The notes under the pieces were generated by a model, which was not told the origin of the DNA, made no database searches, and saw only the letters and a program-made list of their open reading frames with translations. The translations under genes and the position numbers were made by a program. From an uncultured Ruminiclostridium sp. (GTDB lineage Bacteria; Bacillota; Clostridia; Oscillospirales; Ruminococcaceae), in the NCBI GenBank assembly GCA_947623915.1, contig CANQIB010000009.1:41825-105824 (forward strand): a DNA stretch of 64,000 bases. The letters are read 5' to 3'. This document shows, one piece after another, positions 36,732-46,581 of the stretch (the first letter of the stretch is position 1; each line of letters opens with the position of its first letter).

Positions 36732-39407
36732 TTATGGTGTCTTTGGCTCATCAATAAACAATTCCGGTGTATTGAAATGGACATCCGGCAGTTCTCTCTG
36801 CACCTCTGAATCTGTGCATTTTTGAATATCTGCCCAACGGATTTTGATGGTTCCATCATCCTGCGGAACTACGTAATCGTCCTGGTGATCACGAATGTAT
36901 GTAGCTGATTCACGAGAAAAGCCATAACGCTGCAATTGTATGGTTATCTCATTTGTCGTTCCATATTCCACATACTCATACCAGTTTCCTGTGGCAAGAG
37001 AATCCTCTCCGTGGATTTTCTTGTACTCTGTAGAGAATCGCAGAAAGTAATTCGAGATGCTGAACAGGATGATGTTCTCGATTACCTCCAACGTATTTGC
37101 GAACACGATATTCCTGTGTTCAAGTGACTCCGCAATGTAGTATGTCTTTGTATACTTGTTGATCCAGAATTTATCCGGGTGTCGTTCTTGATAGGAAACG
37201 GCTCTACGCATGATACGATTCAGACCTTTTCCTTCCATCCACTGAGCAAGTATGACGGCATACCAGCGCAACTTTGTATAATCGCCGTCCTCATCGCATT
37301 TGCCGAGCGTATTGAATTCATACTTCTTCCAGTCAAAGATGTCGCCAAGCCTTATCAGAAAATCCCTCACGACATCCGGATCAAAGGAGCCGTCATCATT
37401 ATGCGGCGGATATTTTAAGGTATCATCCGCTCTGATTGCAGCTTGTAGCCTTCTTGTCTGGTCAATAGAAATATTGATGTCGTTATCAATAAGATGAGCG
37501 TTCTGTGCAAACTGCTGTCGTATTTTCTGCTCATCGCCGGGCTTTAGATATGAGGCAAATTCTCGGCGAACAAGGCTGTCTTTGTCTTTGACAATGTCCT
37601 TTAAGAGAATCAGTCCGAACTTACGCATCATGATATATTCTTCTTCTGGCTGATTCTGGCTGGCTGTGTTGTAAGGCAGTATCTTAGAACTGCCTGACAA
37701 AAGCGTGTCCACGATATGCTTTTTGTGTTTTGGCTTCAGTTCCTGCACCACGGACAGTTTCTGATCCTCAACATCGTTTTTCAGCTTTTCGACATAAACC
37801 TCCTGCCTGTTATTTTTTGTTTCATCACTGACAAGAAATACATTTCCGCACAGGTTAAACTGGATACGTCCCACGCGCCCTATCAGATTACGGAAGTCAA
37901 CATCACCCATCTGACTGCGGCCGTTGTAATAGCTTGTAATGAAAAGATTATCTGCGGGTAAGTTCACTCCTTCAACGAGCGTGCTTGTACAGAACATAGC
38001 GGTTATCTTTTCATCCTTAAACAGCTTCTCAATCCGAATGCGGATAGACGATGGAAGATAGCCGATATGATAAGCGATACCTTTTTCGAGCAGATTGGCA
38101 AGGAAGTAGTCTCCATGTACCAGTTTACGGACATCCGCTGCCAGTTCATCGAGTTCGGTATCGTGTAGCTTTTGTCTGCTTCTCTCAAAATCACGAGCAG
38201 CCTGGATTGCCTTATCCTTGCTGTTGAAATATGCTATGGTACGACTTTGCTTTCCGTTATATACGCCGTCATAATGAACCATGAGCGGCACGGCAGAATT
38301 CAACGGACGCAGAGCGCAGACATACTCCTGTGTTTTCAGATGGTCATTATAAATGCTTATCTGACCGCTTTTCAGATTTACAAGGAACTTGAACTGTGCA
38401 ACCGGGGAAAATGTTGATGCAAAGGCATTCTGTTTGTCATATTGCCCGGTAGCAATCAACCGCAAATATTCCTGTGGATTGGGAATATTCGGTGATGCGA
38501 AAATAAAGTGCGGTTTCTGTTCGCGTCTGCATAGCTCGTCAACAACGGAATAATAAAACGGCGCACGGCTGTTTCTTCCCGTCATTTTATGAGCCTCATC
38601 GATGAAGAGATAATCCAGACGGAATTCCTTATTATCATTTAGAAGATAAAGCAGCCTTTCCGGCGTCATAACGAGAATGAAATTATGGTCTGGGTGTATC
38701 TCCAATGCCATATCGCTGGCAGAGGAGATGACATGGTAATTTGTGTCCTCCAGCAAATCATTTAGGTCATTCTTTATGATCTCGCTACGCACCTCGTTTA
38801 TCAAAGCCTTTGTGGGAACGATAAGTGCAAAGTTCATTTTCGCTCCGCTTACCACTTTCGCCTTGATGAACATACGCATTACAAATGACTTTCCCATTGA
38901 TGTCGGCGCAGAGTAACTGAAGCACGCATCGCTGAGATGATCGTATACATTCTTCTGTGCCTGAAAAAAGCGTTTTTCACTATCCGCAGGTACAGCAAGA
39001 TAGATGTTGCTCAGTGTGGAAAAAAGTTGATCCATCGCTGTAGGTTCCCGATATATGGACTCTATATTTTTCAGTCCGAGGAAGTTCCCCGTGCTGGCAA
39101 GAACAGCACCCGCATAATAATCGACCAAGCTGTCTTTGGGGTACAATGCCCGGAGCAGGGTTATGATTTCCTGTGCCCATATTTTATGCTTGTCTGCATT
39201 TTGTGGATGCGTCGACTTTGAGAGAATATCCGCAAAGCGGAGGGCGTCCTCAACATTGATCCCACGGAGTTGCTTGATGTCGGTTATGCGGAGCGTCACG
39301 ACGGCGTAGTTATACAGGATATTTTTATAAAGTTCGTTCAGATAATCATTGTTCTCAATGTCTTCATAGATAACATCACCGAGCTTAACCAGAGAAGCAT
39401 TACTCAT
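36732..39407 (-). CDS. hamB: Hachiman HamB, DEAD/DEAH-box helicase
   Basis: SAPTSMGKSFVMRMF, LFIDEAHKMTGRNS, CTSTLVEGVNLPADNLFI, LIGRVGRIQ; start overlaps upstream DUF1837-like gene by 4 nt. Confidence 0.85.
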   Translation of the reverse strand: MSNASLVKLGDVIYEDIENNDYLNELYKNILYNYAVVTLRITDIKQLRGINVEDALRFADILSKSTHPQNADKHKIWAQEIITLLRALYPKDSLVDYYAGAVLASTGNFLGLKNIESIYREPTAMDQLFSTLSNIYLAVPADSEKRFFQAQKNVYDHLSDACFSYSAPTSMGKSFVMRMFIKAKVVSGAKMNFALIVPTKALINEVRSEIIKNDLNDLLEDTNYHVISSASDMALEIHPDHNFILVMTPERLLYLLNDNKEFRLDYLFIDEAHKMTGRNSRAPFYYSVVDELCRREQKPHFIFASPNIPNPQEYLRLIATGQYDKQNAFASTFSPVAQFKFLVNLKSGQISIYNDHLKTQEYVCALRPLNSAVPLMVHYDGVYNGKQSRTIAYFNSKDKAIQAARDFERSRQKLHDTELDELAADVRKLVHGDYFLANLLEKGIAYHIGYLPSSIRIRIEKLFKDEKITAMFCTSTLVEGVNLPADNLFITSYYNGRSQMGDVDFRNLIGRVGRIQFNLCGNVFLVSDETKNNRQEVYVEKLKNDVEDQKLSVVQELKPKHKKHIVDTLLSGSSKILPYNTASQNQPEEEYIMMRKFGLILLKDIVKDKDSLVRREFASYLKPGDEQKIRQQFAQNAHLIDNDINISIDQTRRLQAAIRADDTLKYPPHNDDGSFDPDVVRDFLIRLGDIFDWKKYEFNTLGKCDEDGDYTKLRWYAVILAQWMEGKGLNRIMRRAVSYQERHPDKFWINKYTKTYYIAESLEHRNIVFANTLEVIENIILFSISNYFLRFSTEYKKIHGEDSLATGNWYEYVEYGTTNEITIQLQRYGFSRESATYIRDHQDDYVVPQDDGTIKIRWADIQKCTDSEVQRELPDVHFNTPELFIDEPKTP

Positions 39408-40342
39408 ACGATCACGCCTCCCTTCAGCACATTGTCCATGATTTCGTGTTTATCATGCTCCGCATCATTGAACGGGACTACATAGAAATAAAACGAATGA
39501 TTATCCAACCCGTTATCCTTTATCTTCTTGGCAATGTAAGGAGCATAGTATTTAATGTCATATTCCATTTTCTTCTTGGCAAGCGACTCAAATTCCTCAC
39601 CACGGTCCTCCATCCTCAGGCCGAGTGAGTAGCCGAGGAACACACCGTATGCCGTATCGTAGGAAGTAGACTGTCCTGGATTCGGAATGATGATTTCCTT
39701 CAATCTTTCAGCTTCTTTGCCTTCTACCATTCTGTCCATAGCCGTTTTCTGCACCATTACGATTTCACGATTCTCGTGTCCTTCGATTTTTAAGATGGCA
39801 TCAAAGGCATAATCAATTGCATCCTGCAAATCACCAATAATCTGTGATGCACCAAAGACAAGCTGATAGTGCAGTTCACTTTCGCCGTCCTCTGGTGCCA
39901 GAAGATGGATACCCTTGCATTCGCTTTTGAACTGAGCAAGTTCGGTGTAGAGTTCAACACGGCTCATAATCTTCGGTGCATGGAGTATCTCCTCCAAAAA
40001 AACATAAATGAGAATCTCACTCAACCCATTACCGGTTCCTTCGGAGTCCGCCCCTCCGTTTTCGCGCATAATCCGCATAGCCTGTGATACAGCAGTTTCC
40101 AGTTCTTCGTTCTTTTTGAAATCCTCCAACTTGGCACGAGAAAATACATAGCGGGCAAGATTGCGATATAAAACCGCCTGTAAATCATCGGTAAAAAACC
40201 TATTGCTGTGCATGACCATGTGGAATAGGCGTAGTTGTCCCTTTCGGCGCAATCCGAGCGTCTCATTATGTTCTACCTCAAAGAACACATCTTCGAGTTT
40301 CAGCCCTTTTTGAATCACAGATCCCGATAAAGCATCGCTCAC
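39404..40342 (-). CDS. hamA: Hachiman HamA (DUF1837)
   Basis: GLSEILIYVFLEEILHAPKIMSRVELYT...KGIHLLAPEDGESELHYQLVFGASQII; paired with HamB-type helicase. Confidence 0.82.
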   Translation of the reverse strand: MSDALSGSVIQKGLKLEDVFFEVEHNETLGLRRKGQLRLFHMVMHSNRFFTDDLQAVLYRNLARYVFSRAKLEDFKKNEELETAVSQAMRIMRENGGADSEGTGNGLSEILIYVFLEEILHAPKIMSRVELYTELAQFKSECKGIHLLAPEDGESELHYQLVFGASQIIGDLQDAIDYAFDAILKIEGHENREIVMVQKTAMDRMVEGKEAERLKEIIIPNPGQSTSYDTAYGVFLGYSLGLRMEDRGEEFESLAKKKMEYDIKYYAPYIAKKIKDNGLDNHSFYFYVVPFNDAEHDKHEIMDNVLKGGVIV

Positions 40343-40449
40343 GTCTATTCCTCCAATCTGCTACAATTGTTTTTATTCCTCGTCTTTCATTTTGCCGTAT
40401 GGCATCGGTTCTTCCGCAACATCAGTGTTTCCTGCTGCGGTGTGAAGTC

Positions 40450-43400
40450 TTATCCGTGAGCATTATGCTTCGGCTCATCAAAATCCACATTGTCCGTCCA
40501 CAACTCACACTGCGTCATGACGGTCTGGACGGCATCATCCATACCCTCCGGCGGATACTTATGTTTCTTCAGCAATTTCTTTATGAGCATACGCATCTTT
40601 GCCCGTGCGGAATCACGCTTTTGCCAATCGATAGTACGGTTCTTTCGAAGCGTATCCGCCAGTTCCTTTGTGATGGCGATAAGTTCCTCATTCTTGTAGA
40701 AGTCTTTAATAGCTTGCGGTTTGGTAAGAGCATCATAAAACGCTAACTCGTCTGCGGTCAGTCCTAACGCTTTGCCTTCTTCCTGTGCTGCAGCTATCTG
40801 CTTGGCAAGGTTCAGCATCTCCTGGATAACTTCCTCGTTCGTCAACATTCCGTTTAGGTAGCGGTTCATGGAACTCTGGAGAATCTCGCTGAACTTTTCA
40901 GACTTGACCACATTCGTCCTGCGGTAAATCTGCACCTGCTCGGCAATCAGCTTTTTCAAAAGTTCAAGGGCGAGGTTCTTCTCCTTCATCTTTGCAATCT
41001 CTTCAAGGAATTTCGGATCGAAAAGAGAAAACTCCTCGTTCACATCGGAGAACAGGTTGATAACGCCATCGCTCTTGATGCTTGCCTTCAACAGTTCGTT
41101 AATCCTTGCGTTCATCTCCGGCAGGGAGATTTTCTTACCGCCGCCTTGATTAATGAAGCGCATAACGATGACACGGACGGATTCAAAGAAAGCTGCCTCA
41201 ATACGGAGGCTTTCTTCCGCGAGGGAGGAGCAGAGAGACAGCGCGTTCTTCAAGAGAACCGCTTCTTTAAGGAAATCGTCGCGCTTTTCCTGCCTGTCAA
41301 CGGCAAGGATAAAGTTCACCGCTCCTGTGATGGTCTTGCTGCGGTCGAGATCGGTTCCTGTCATAAACTTGCTGTAGTCATAACCGTGGAACAGGTCGCG
41401 GCACACAGACAGCTTTTCGAGGAACTTCGGATAGGCAACCTTGGCAACATCTGTATCGCCATAGTTCTTCTTGTCACGGGTGGTGTAATCGTTCATCGCC
41501 TGCTTGAGAGCCGTAGCGATGCCCACATAGTCAACAACCAGTCCACCTTCCTTGTCCTGGAACACACGGTTTACCCTGGCTATAGCCTGCATGAGATTAT
41601 AACCCTGCATCGGCTTATAGACATACATAGTGGCAAGTGACGGCACATCAAAGCCTGTCAGCCACATATCCACCACGATGGCAATCTTCATCGGGCTATC
41701 GTTGTCTTTGAAGATTTTAGCCAGTTCATCACGATGCCGCTTGTTTCCGATGACTTTTCGCCATTCCTCCGGGTCCTTATTGCTCTCGGTCATGACCACA
41801 GCTACCTTGTCCGTCCAACCCGGACGTAGTTGCATAATGCGGTCGTAAATCTTCATGGCGATTGCACGGGAATAAGCGACAATCATCGCCTTGCCCGTCA
41901 GCAAATTCTCACGATAATTTTCGTAATGGTCGAGGATATCGTCCACAAGAGACGCGATAGTCTGATCGTTTCCAAGCACAGCCTCCATCTGGCCGAGTTC
42001 CTTTTTGCTCTTTTCAATGACCTCTGGATCGGCATTGTTTGCCATGATGTCGTATTCACGGTCAATCAAGCGTATGGTTTCTTCATCCAATTTCAGCTTG
42101 ATGACACGGCTTTCGTAGTAAACCGGGCGGGTAGCGCCGTCTTCGACAGCCTGCGTCATATCGTAGACATCTATGTAATCTCCGAACACCTCACGGGTAC
42201 TGCGGTCTTTCATGGAAATCGGCGTTCCCGTAAATCCAATATAGGTAGCTTTCGGCAGGCTGTTACGGATGACTCGTGCCGTGCCAATCTTGATTTTTCC
42301 TGTAGCGGCATCAACCTTTTCTTTTAGACCGTACTGTCCGCGATGCGCCTCGTCTGCCATAACGACAATGTTTCTGCGTTCGGACAGAGCATCCTCGGAT
42401 TCCTCAAACTTCTGCATAGTGGTGAAGATGATGCCGTTTGCCTGTCTGCCGTCAAGCAGGGATTTCAAATGCTCCCGGCTTTCCGCATGGATTGGAACCT
42501 GGCGGAGAAAATCACTGCACTTGGCAAACTGACCGTAAAGCTGGTCATCGAGATCATTTCTATCTGTCAGCACAACGATGGTCGGGCTATCGAGAGCCTC
42601 CTGCAGAAGGTGGGCATAGAATACCATCGACAGCGACTTGCCGCTGCCCTGAGTATGCCAGAACACGCCGCCTTTACCGTCCGTGACTGTGGCGTGTCTT
42701 GTAGACTCCACAGCCTTCCTGACCGCAAAATACTGATGATATCCTGCAAGTATTTTGAACTGCTTCAAGCCCTCGTTGGAAAAGCAGATAAAGTTCTTTA
42801 TGATGTCGAGCAGACGCTCCTTCGGAAACATACCCTCAAAGAAGGTATCGAATTGAGCGTACTGCGTGTTCTCATAGCTGCCGTCCTTCGTTTTCCACTC
42901 CATGAAACGGTCTTCGCCAGAGGTAATCGTTCCGGCTTTACTGGTGGACATATCACTCATCACGCAGATAGCGTTGTAGATGAACATGGACGGGATCTCC
43001 TGCATATAGTTGCGGAGCTGCAAATACGCCTCGGATGCGTCCGTCTCCTCACGGGACGGGCTTTTCAGTTCCATCAGCACGAGAGGCAGACCGTTGATAA
43101 AAAGGATCACGTCAGGACGCTTGGTGCTGTTCTCTTGGAATGTCCACTGATTCGCCACAAGAAAAGAGTTGTTGTCAGGTTTTTTATAGTCGATCAGATA
43201 GACGATGGAGGAGCGTTCCTCGCCTCTGACAAAATATCGCACCTCGACACCGTGCTGCAGATAATCCATGAACACAGCGTTTTTCTGCACCAGTTCGCCG
43301 TTCTCATAATTCTTCAGTTTATATAAAGCGTCTGTGATTCCGTCCTCTGGCATGGAAGGATTCAATCTACGCAAGGCAGACTCCAATTCATCCTCATACA

Positions 43401-43521
43401 GAGGGCTTCGCAGATCACGCTCGATATCGGGACCATAGACATGAGTATATCCCATCTCCTCGAATAGCTGGATGACAGAGTTTTCGTAATCCGCTTCAGT
43501 ATAAAATCCTGGCATAGTCAT
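40450..43521 (-). CDS. hsdR: Type I restriction enzyme R subunit
   Basis: Nuclease YLIDYKKPDNN...LVLMELKSP; Walker A FWHTQGSGKSLSM; ADEAHRGQYG; FTGTPI. Confidence 0.95.
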   Translation of the reverse strand: MTMPGFYTEADYENSVIQLFEEMGYTHVYGPDIERDLRSPLYEDELESALRRLNPSMPEDGITDALYKLKNYENGELVQKNAVFMDYLQHGVEVRYFVRGEERSSIVYLIDYKKPDNNSFLVANQWTFQENSTKRPDVILFINGLPLVLMELKSPSREETDASEAYLQLRNYMQEIPSMFIYNAICVMSDMSTSKAGTITSGEDRFMEWKTKDGSYENTQYAQFDTFFEGMFPKERLLDIIKNFICFSNEGLKQFKILAGYHQYFAVRKAVESTRHATVTDGKGGVFWHTQGSGKSLSMVFYAHLLQEALDSPTIVVLTDRNDLDDQLYGQFAKCSDFLRQVPIHAESREHLKSLLDGRQANGIIFTTMQKFEESEDALSERRNIVVMADEAHRGQYGLKEKVDAATGKIKIGTARVIRNSLPKATYIGFTGTPISMKDRSTREVFGDYIDVYDMTQAVEDGATRPVYYESRVIKLKLDEETIRLIDREYDIMANNADPEVIEKSKKELGQMEAVLGNDQTIASLVDDILDHYENYRENLLTGKAMIVAYSRAIAMKIYDRIMQLRPGWTDKVAVVMTESNKDPEEWRKVIGNKRHRDELAKIFKDNDSPMKIAIVVDMWLTGFDVPSLATMYVYKPMQGYNLMQAIARVNRVFQDKEGGLVVDYVGIATALKQAMNDYTTRDKKNYGDTDVAKVAYPKFLEKLSVCRDLFHGYDYSKFMTGTDLDRSKTITGAVNFILAVDRQEKRDDFLKEAVLLKNALSLCSSLAEESLRIEAAFFESVRVIVMRFINQGGGKKISLPEMNARINELLKASIKSDGVINLFSDVNEEFSLFDPKFLEEIAKMKEKNLALELLKKLIAEQVQIYRRTNVVKSEKFSEILQSSMNRYLNGMLTNEEVIQEMLNLAKQIAAAQEEGKALGLTADELAFYDALTKPQAIKDFYKNEELIAITKELADTLRKNRTIDWQKRDSARAKMRMLIKKLLKKHKYPPEGMDDAVQTVMTQCELWTDNVDFDEPKHNAHG

Positions 43522-43605
43522 CGCTCCTTTGTGTTCTTACTATCGTTATACCCTTTGCAGGGTGATTTCTTATCGTTGCTCCGCTTCAAACGAGAATTTA
43601 GCGGC

Positions 43606-44790
43606 TTAGAGGTCGATGTCCGACACACCAAGTGCCCCGGACATCAGTCGAGGAAGCAAACTGTCTCGGATGGTTTCAAGACGGCATATTTCCTCATAAT
43701 TATTTCGAATGGCGGCATCCATAGGTGCGACAATCTCTTCGAACCGATTCATTTCTTCTTTTGTAGGAATGATAATCGGCATTGAGTTTAGTGCTTCACG
43801 GTTAATGGAGCCGAAAACGGTACCCTCGCCATTAAACATATCCAGTTTTTCTCGGAGCGAGAAGACTGTGTATAACACGAATGACTGATGACTGTCTTTT
43901 GATCGGATTGCTCCAAGCCCACGACCTATACAACAAGGTTCATAGGCAACATTGAGATCGCCAACGGGTGCGCGAACGCTCATAAGAACATCGTTCGATT
44001 GAGCCATGCGTTTTGGATCTGTTGTGAATAGGCGGCGCGTTGGGAATCTGAATCCAAATTCGCCTCTCCCTTGGAAGAACACGGTCCCGACGCCATCTTC
44101 ATTATAGGTATCGCCTTTAGGAGACTGTCCCATCGTGATGTCTGCTACATCGGAAAGGACACCACCCGACCACTGATCGGAAATGTTTTGTATGAACATT
44201 TTAGCGTAAATTGCCTGAGCTTGCTCTTGTAAATTCTCGTTTATCGCATTGTTTACTTCAACTTTCTGTCGGATTGTTTCCAGCAATCTGACTATTTTTC
44301 TTTGGCTCTCCAAATCTGGCACTTCGATTTCTATTGTCTGAAAAGTGGTGGATGCTCTTGCCAAAGCAGGAACTCCCACTTGCGACGCATTGGAAAGCAG
44401 TTTATGCTGTCCGATGCGTGTATGAAAATAATAAACGAGATACTCCGGCAAGATTTTCTCATTACATTTCACGCGAAACTGGCTCTGCGAAATCACATAC
44501 CTATCGTGAAGAGAATCCTGTGGGATAAACACAATTTGTCCCAAGGTTCCTCGATGGGTAATGACTACATCGCCTCTGTGTGCATTTGCCTTGCCAAGGG
44601 AGTCAGCTTTTTCCTCTGTTACATATCGGAAAGAATCCTCCTTAAGTGTAAAGCCGTCCAAATTGCTGCCGTTTAACACAGGGATTCCTTCTTCAACAAA
44701 GCATTCAACCTTGATATTTGATCCGAACGGTCCCATTGATATTTCGGAAACCAGGTCAGCAATTTTCATTGTTTCAAATTTCATACCCAA
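43606..44790 (-). CDS. hsdS: Type I restriction specificity subunit
   Basis: Two TRD/helix units (LESQRKIVRLLETIRQKVEVNNAINENL... and RFEEIVAPMDAAIRNNYEEICRLETIRDSLLPRLMSG). Confidence 0.93.
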   Translation of the reverse strand: MGMKFETMKIADLVSEISMGPFGSNIKVECFVEEGIPVLNGSNLDGFTLKEDSFRYVTEEKADSLGKANAHRGDVVITHRGTLGQIVFIPQDSLHDRYVISQSQFRVKCNEKILPEYLVYYFHTRIGQHKLLSNASQVGVPALARASTTFQTIEIEVPDLESQRKIVRLLETIRQKVEVNNAINENLQEQAQAIYAKMFIQNISDQWSGGVLSDVADITMGQSPKGDTYNEDGVGTVFFQGRGEFGFRFPTRRLFTTDPKRMAQSNDVLMSVRAPVGDLNVAYEPCCIGRGLGAIRSKDSHQSFVLYTVFSLREKLDMFNGEGTVFGSINREALNSMPIIIPTKEEMNRFEEIVAPMDAAIRNNYEEICRLETIRDSLLPRLMSGALGVSDIDL

Positions 44791-46282
44791 TCGCTCCTAA
44801 CTTTCGCCTGATTTCTTCTTCCAATTCGTGAGACTTGGCAAACATATCGGACAGTTCCGAAGTGAGCCTTGCCATTTTCTCCTCAAAAGGCTCTCCGTCA
44901 TCTTCCTGCTCCTCAATGCCTACATAGCGACCCGGTGTCAGAATGTAATCCTGCTTCGCAATATCTTGCAACGTAGCCACCGAGCAGAAACCCCTTACAT
45001 CCTCAAGCGCCCCATTCTGAAATGCCTCGAATGTATCCGCCAGTTTCTGAATGTCATCCTCGGAGAAATCCCTGTGCTTTCTATCGACCATATGTCCCAT
45101 CTTGCGGGCGTCGATAAAGAGCGTCTTGCCTTTCTGCTTCTTTCCTTTCGTAATAAACCACAGGGTAACCGGGATGGTCACACTATAAAAAAGCTGTGTC
45201 GGCATGGCGACAATGCCTTCAATCAAATCATCCTCGATAATTTTCCTGCGGATTTCGCCTTCGCCGCTGGACTGTGTGGAAAGGGCACCGTTTGCAAGCA
45301 CGAGACCGATTTTGCCATTCGGCGCAAGATGATGGATCATGTGCTGAATCCATGCATAGTTGGCGTTACCTGCAGGCGGAATACCGTACTTCCAGCGTAC
45401 ATCTTCCAGCAGCTTTTCCTGATTCCACGGATGGTAATTAAAGGGTGGATTTGCAAGGATGAAGTCCGCTTTCAAAGTTGGGTGCAAATCGTTTGTGAAT
45501 GTATCTGCCTGATATGGTCCGAAATCCGCATCAATGCCACGGATAGCCATGTTCATCTTTGCCATTTTCCAAGTATCTGCGTTCGCCTCCTGACCGTAAA
45601 CGGAGATTGCACCGCGCTTATGGCTGTGCGCTTGGATGAATTTGGCACTCTGTACGAACATACCGCCGCTACCGCAGCAGCAATCATATACGCGGCAATT
45701 CACATAGGGTTTCAGCACAGCAACAAGTGTTTTAACAATGCTGGACGGCGTATAGAATTCTCCGCCGCCGACACCTTCTTTTTCCGCAAACTGTGCGATG
45801 CAGTATTCATAGGTGCGTCCGAGCAAGTCCTCGCTTGCCTCGGTGTCGCTCATATCAATGTTATTTGTGAAGATATCCACGACATCACCTAATACCCGCT
45901 TGTCCAGGTCAGGACTGGCATAATTCTTGGGAAGGACATTCTTCAGCGTTTTGTTTTCGGCTTCGATGGCTCTCATGGCATTATCGATAACCGTTCCAAT
46001 TTCCGGCGTATGAGCGGCTGCGGCAATAGTACTCCATCTTGCCTCCTCCGGCACAAAGAAAACATTCTCCATCGTATAGGCATCGCGGTCATCCTCGAAA
46101 CCATCGCCTTCATCGATGAGTTCCTTATAACGCTTATCAAAAGCTGCAGATATGTAACGCAGAAATATAAGTCCAATGATTACCTTTCTGTATTCTGCTG
46201 CCGGTATATGCCCCCACAGAACACAAGCCGCATCCCACAATTGTTTCTCAAAGCCTATGTTGGCATTAGTTTTGTCCGCCAT
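44774..46282 (-). CDS. hsdM: Type I restriction-modification DNA methyltransferase subunit
   Basis: YDCCCGSGGMFVQS, ILANPPFNYHPW; overlaps hsdS start. Confidence 0.95.
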   Translation of the reverse strand: MADKTNANIGFEKQLWDAACVLWGHIPAAEYRKVIIGLIFLRYISAAFDKRYKELIDEGDGFEDDRDAYTMENVFFVPEEARWSTIAAAAHTPEIGTVIDNAMRAIEAENKTLKNVLPKNYASPDLDKRVLGDVVDIFTNNIDMSDTEASEDLLGRTYEYCIAQFAEKEGVGGGEFYTPSSIVKTLVAVLKPYVNCRVYDCCCGSGGMFVQSAKFIQAHSHKRGAISVYGQEANADTWKMAKMNMAIRGIDADFGPYQADTFTNDLHPTLKADFILANPPFNYHPWNQEKLLEDVRWKYGIPPAGNANYAWIQHMIHHLAPNGKIGLVLANGALSTQSSGEGEIRRKIIEDDLIEGIVAMPTQLFYSVTIPVTLWFITKGKKQKGKTLFIDARKMGHMVDRKHRDFSEDDIQKLADTFEAFQNGALEDVRGFCSVATLQDIAKQDYILTPGRYVGIEEQEDDGEPFEEKMARLTSELSDMFAKSHELEEEIRRKLGAIGYEI

Positions 46283-46357
46283 CCTAAATTAACCTCCTAC
46301 AGTAAATTGGATGTACCCATCCTCATTGTACTTGTTGTACTATCCCATAAAACGGAC

Positions 46358-46567
46358 TTATTCGCCGTCTTCAGCTTTATCATCGGCAGCTCCACCAGAA
46401 CGAATCCAATCGTCCACCTCAGACAATTTGAATTTCCAAAGTCTGCCGACTTTATATGCGGGCATATTACGTTTAGCAATCCAAGCAAGAACAGTTTCAC
46501 GGCCGACGCCGAGATACGCTTGGACCTCTTTTAAAGTTACCCATTTTTCAATGTTGACTTCACTCAC
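46358..46567 (-). CDS. Excisionase/MerR-like HTH DNA-binding protein
   Basis: WVTLKEVQAYLGVGRETVLAWIAKRNMPAYKVGRLWKFKLSEVDDWI. Confidence 0.88.
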   Translation of the reverse strand: MSEVNIEKWVTLKEVQAYLGVGRETVLAWIAKRNMPAYKVGRLWKFKLSEVDDWIRSGGAADDKAEDGE

Positions 46568-46581
46568 GATATTACCTCCGT

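Noticed and set aside
42343-43326. 327-aa plus-strand ORF
   Set aside because: Antisense to hsdR.
43606-44790. Invertible hsdS shuffling system
   Set aside because: Only one hsdS and no inverted partial hsdS copies or adjacent recombinase seen; the fusion methylase TRDs are not obvious inverted copies.
44828-45892. 354-aa plus-strand ORF
   Set aside because: Antisense to hsdM.
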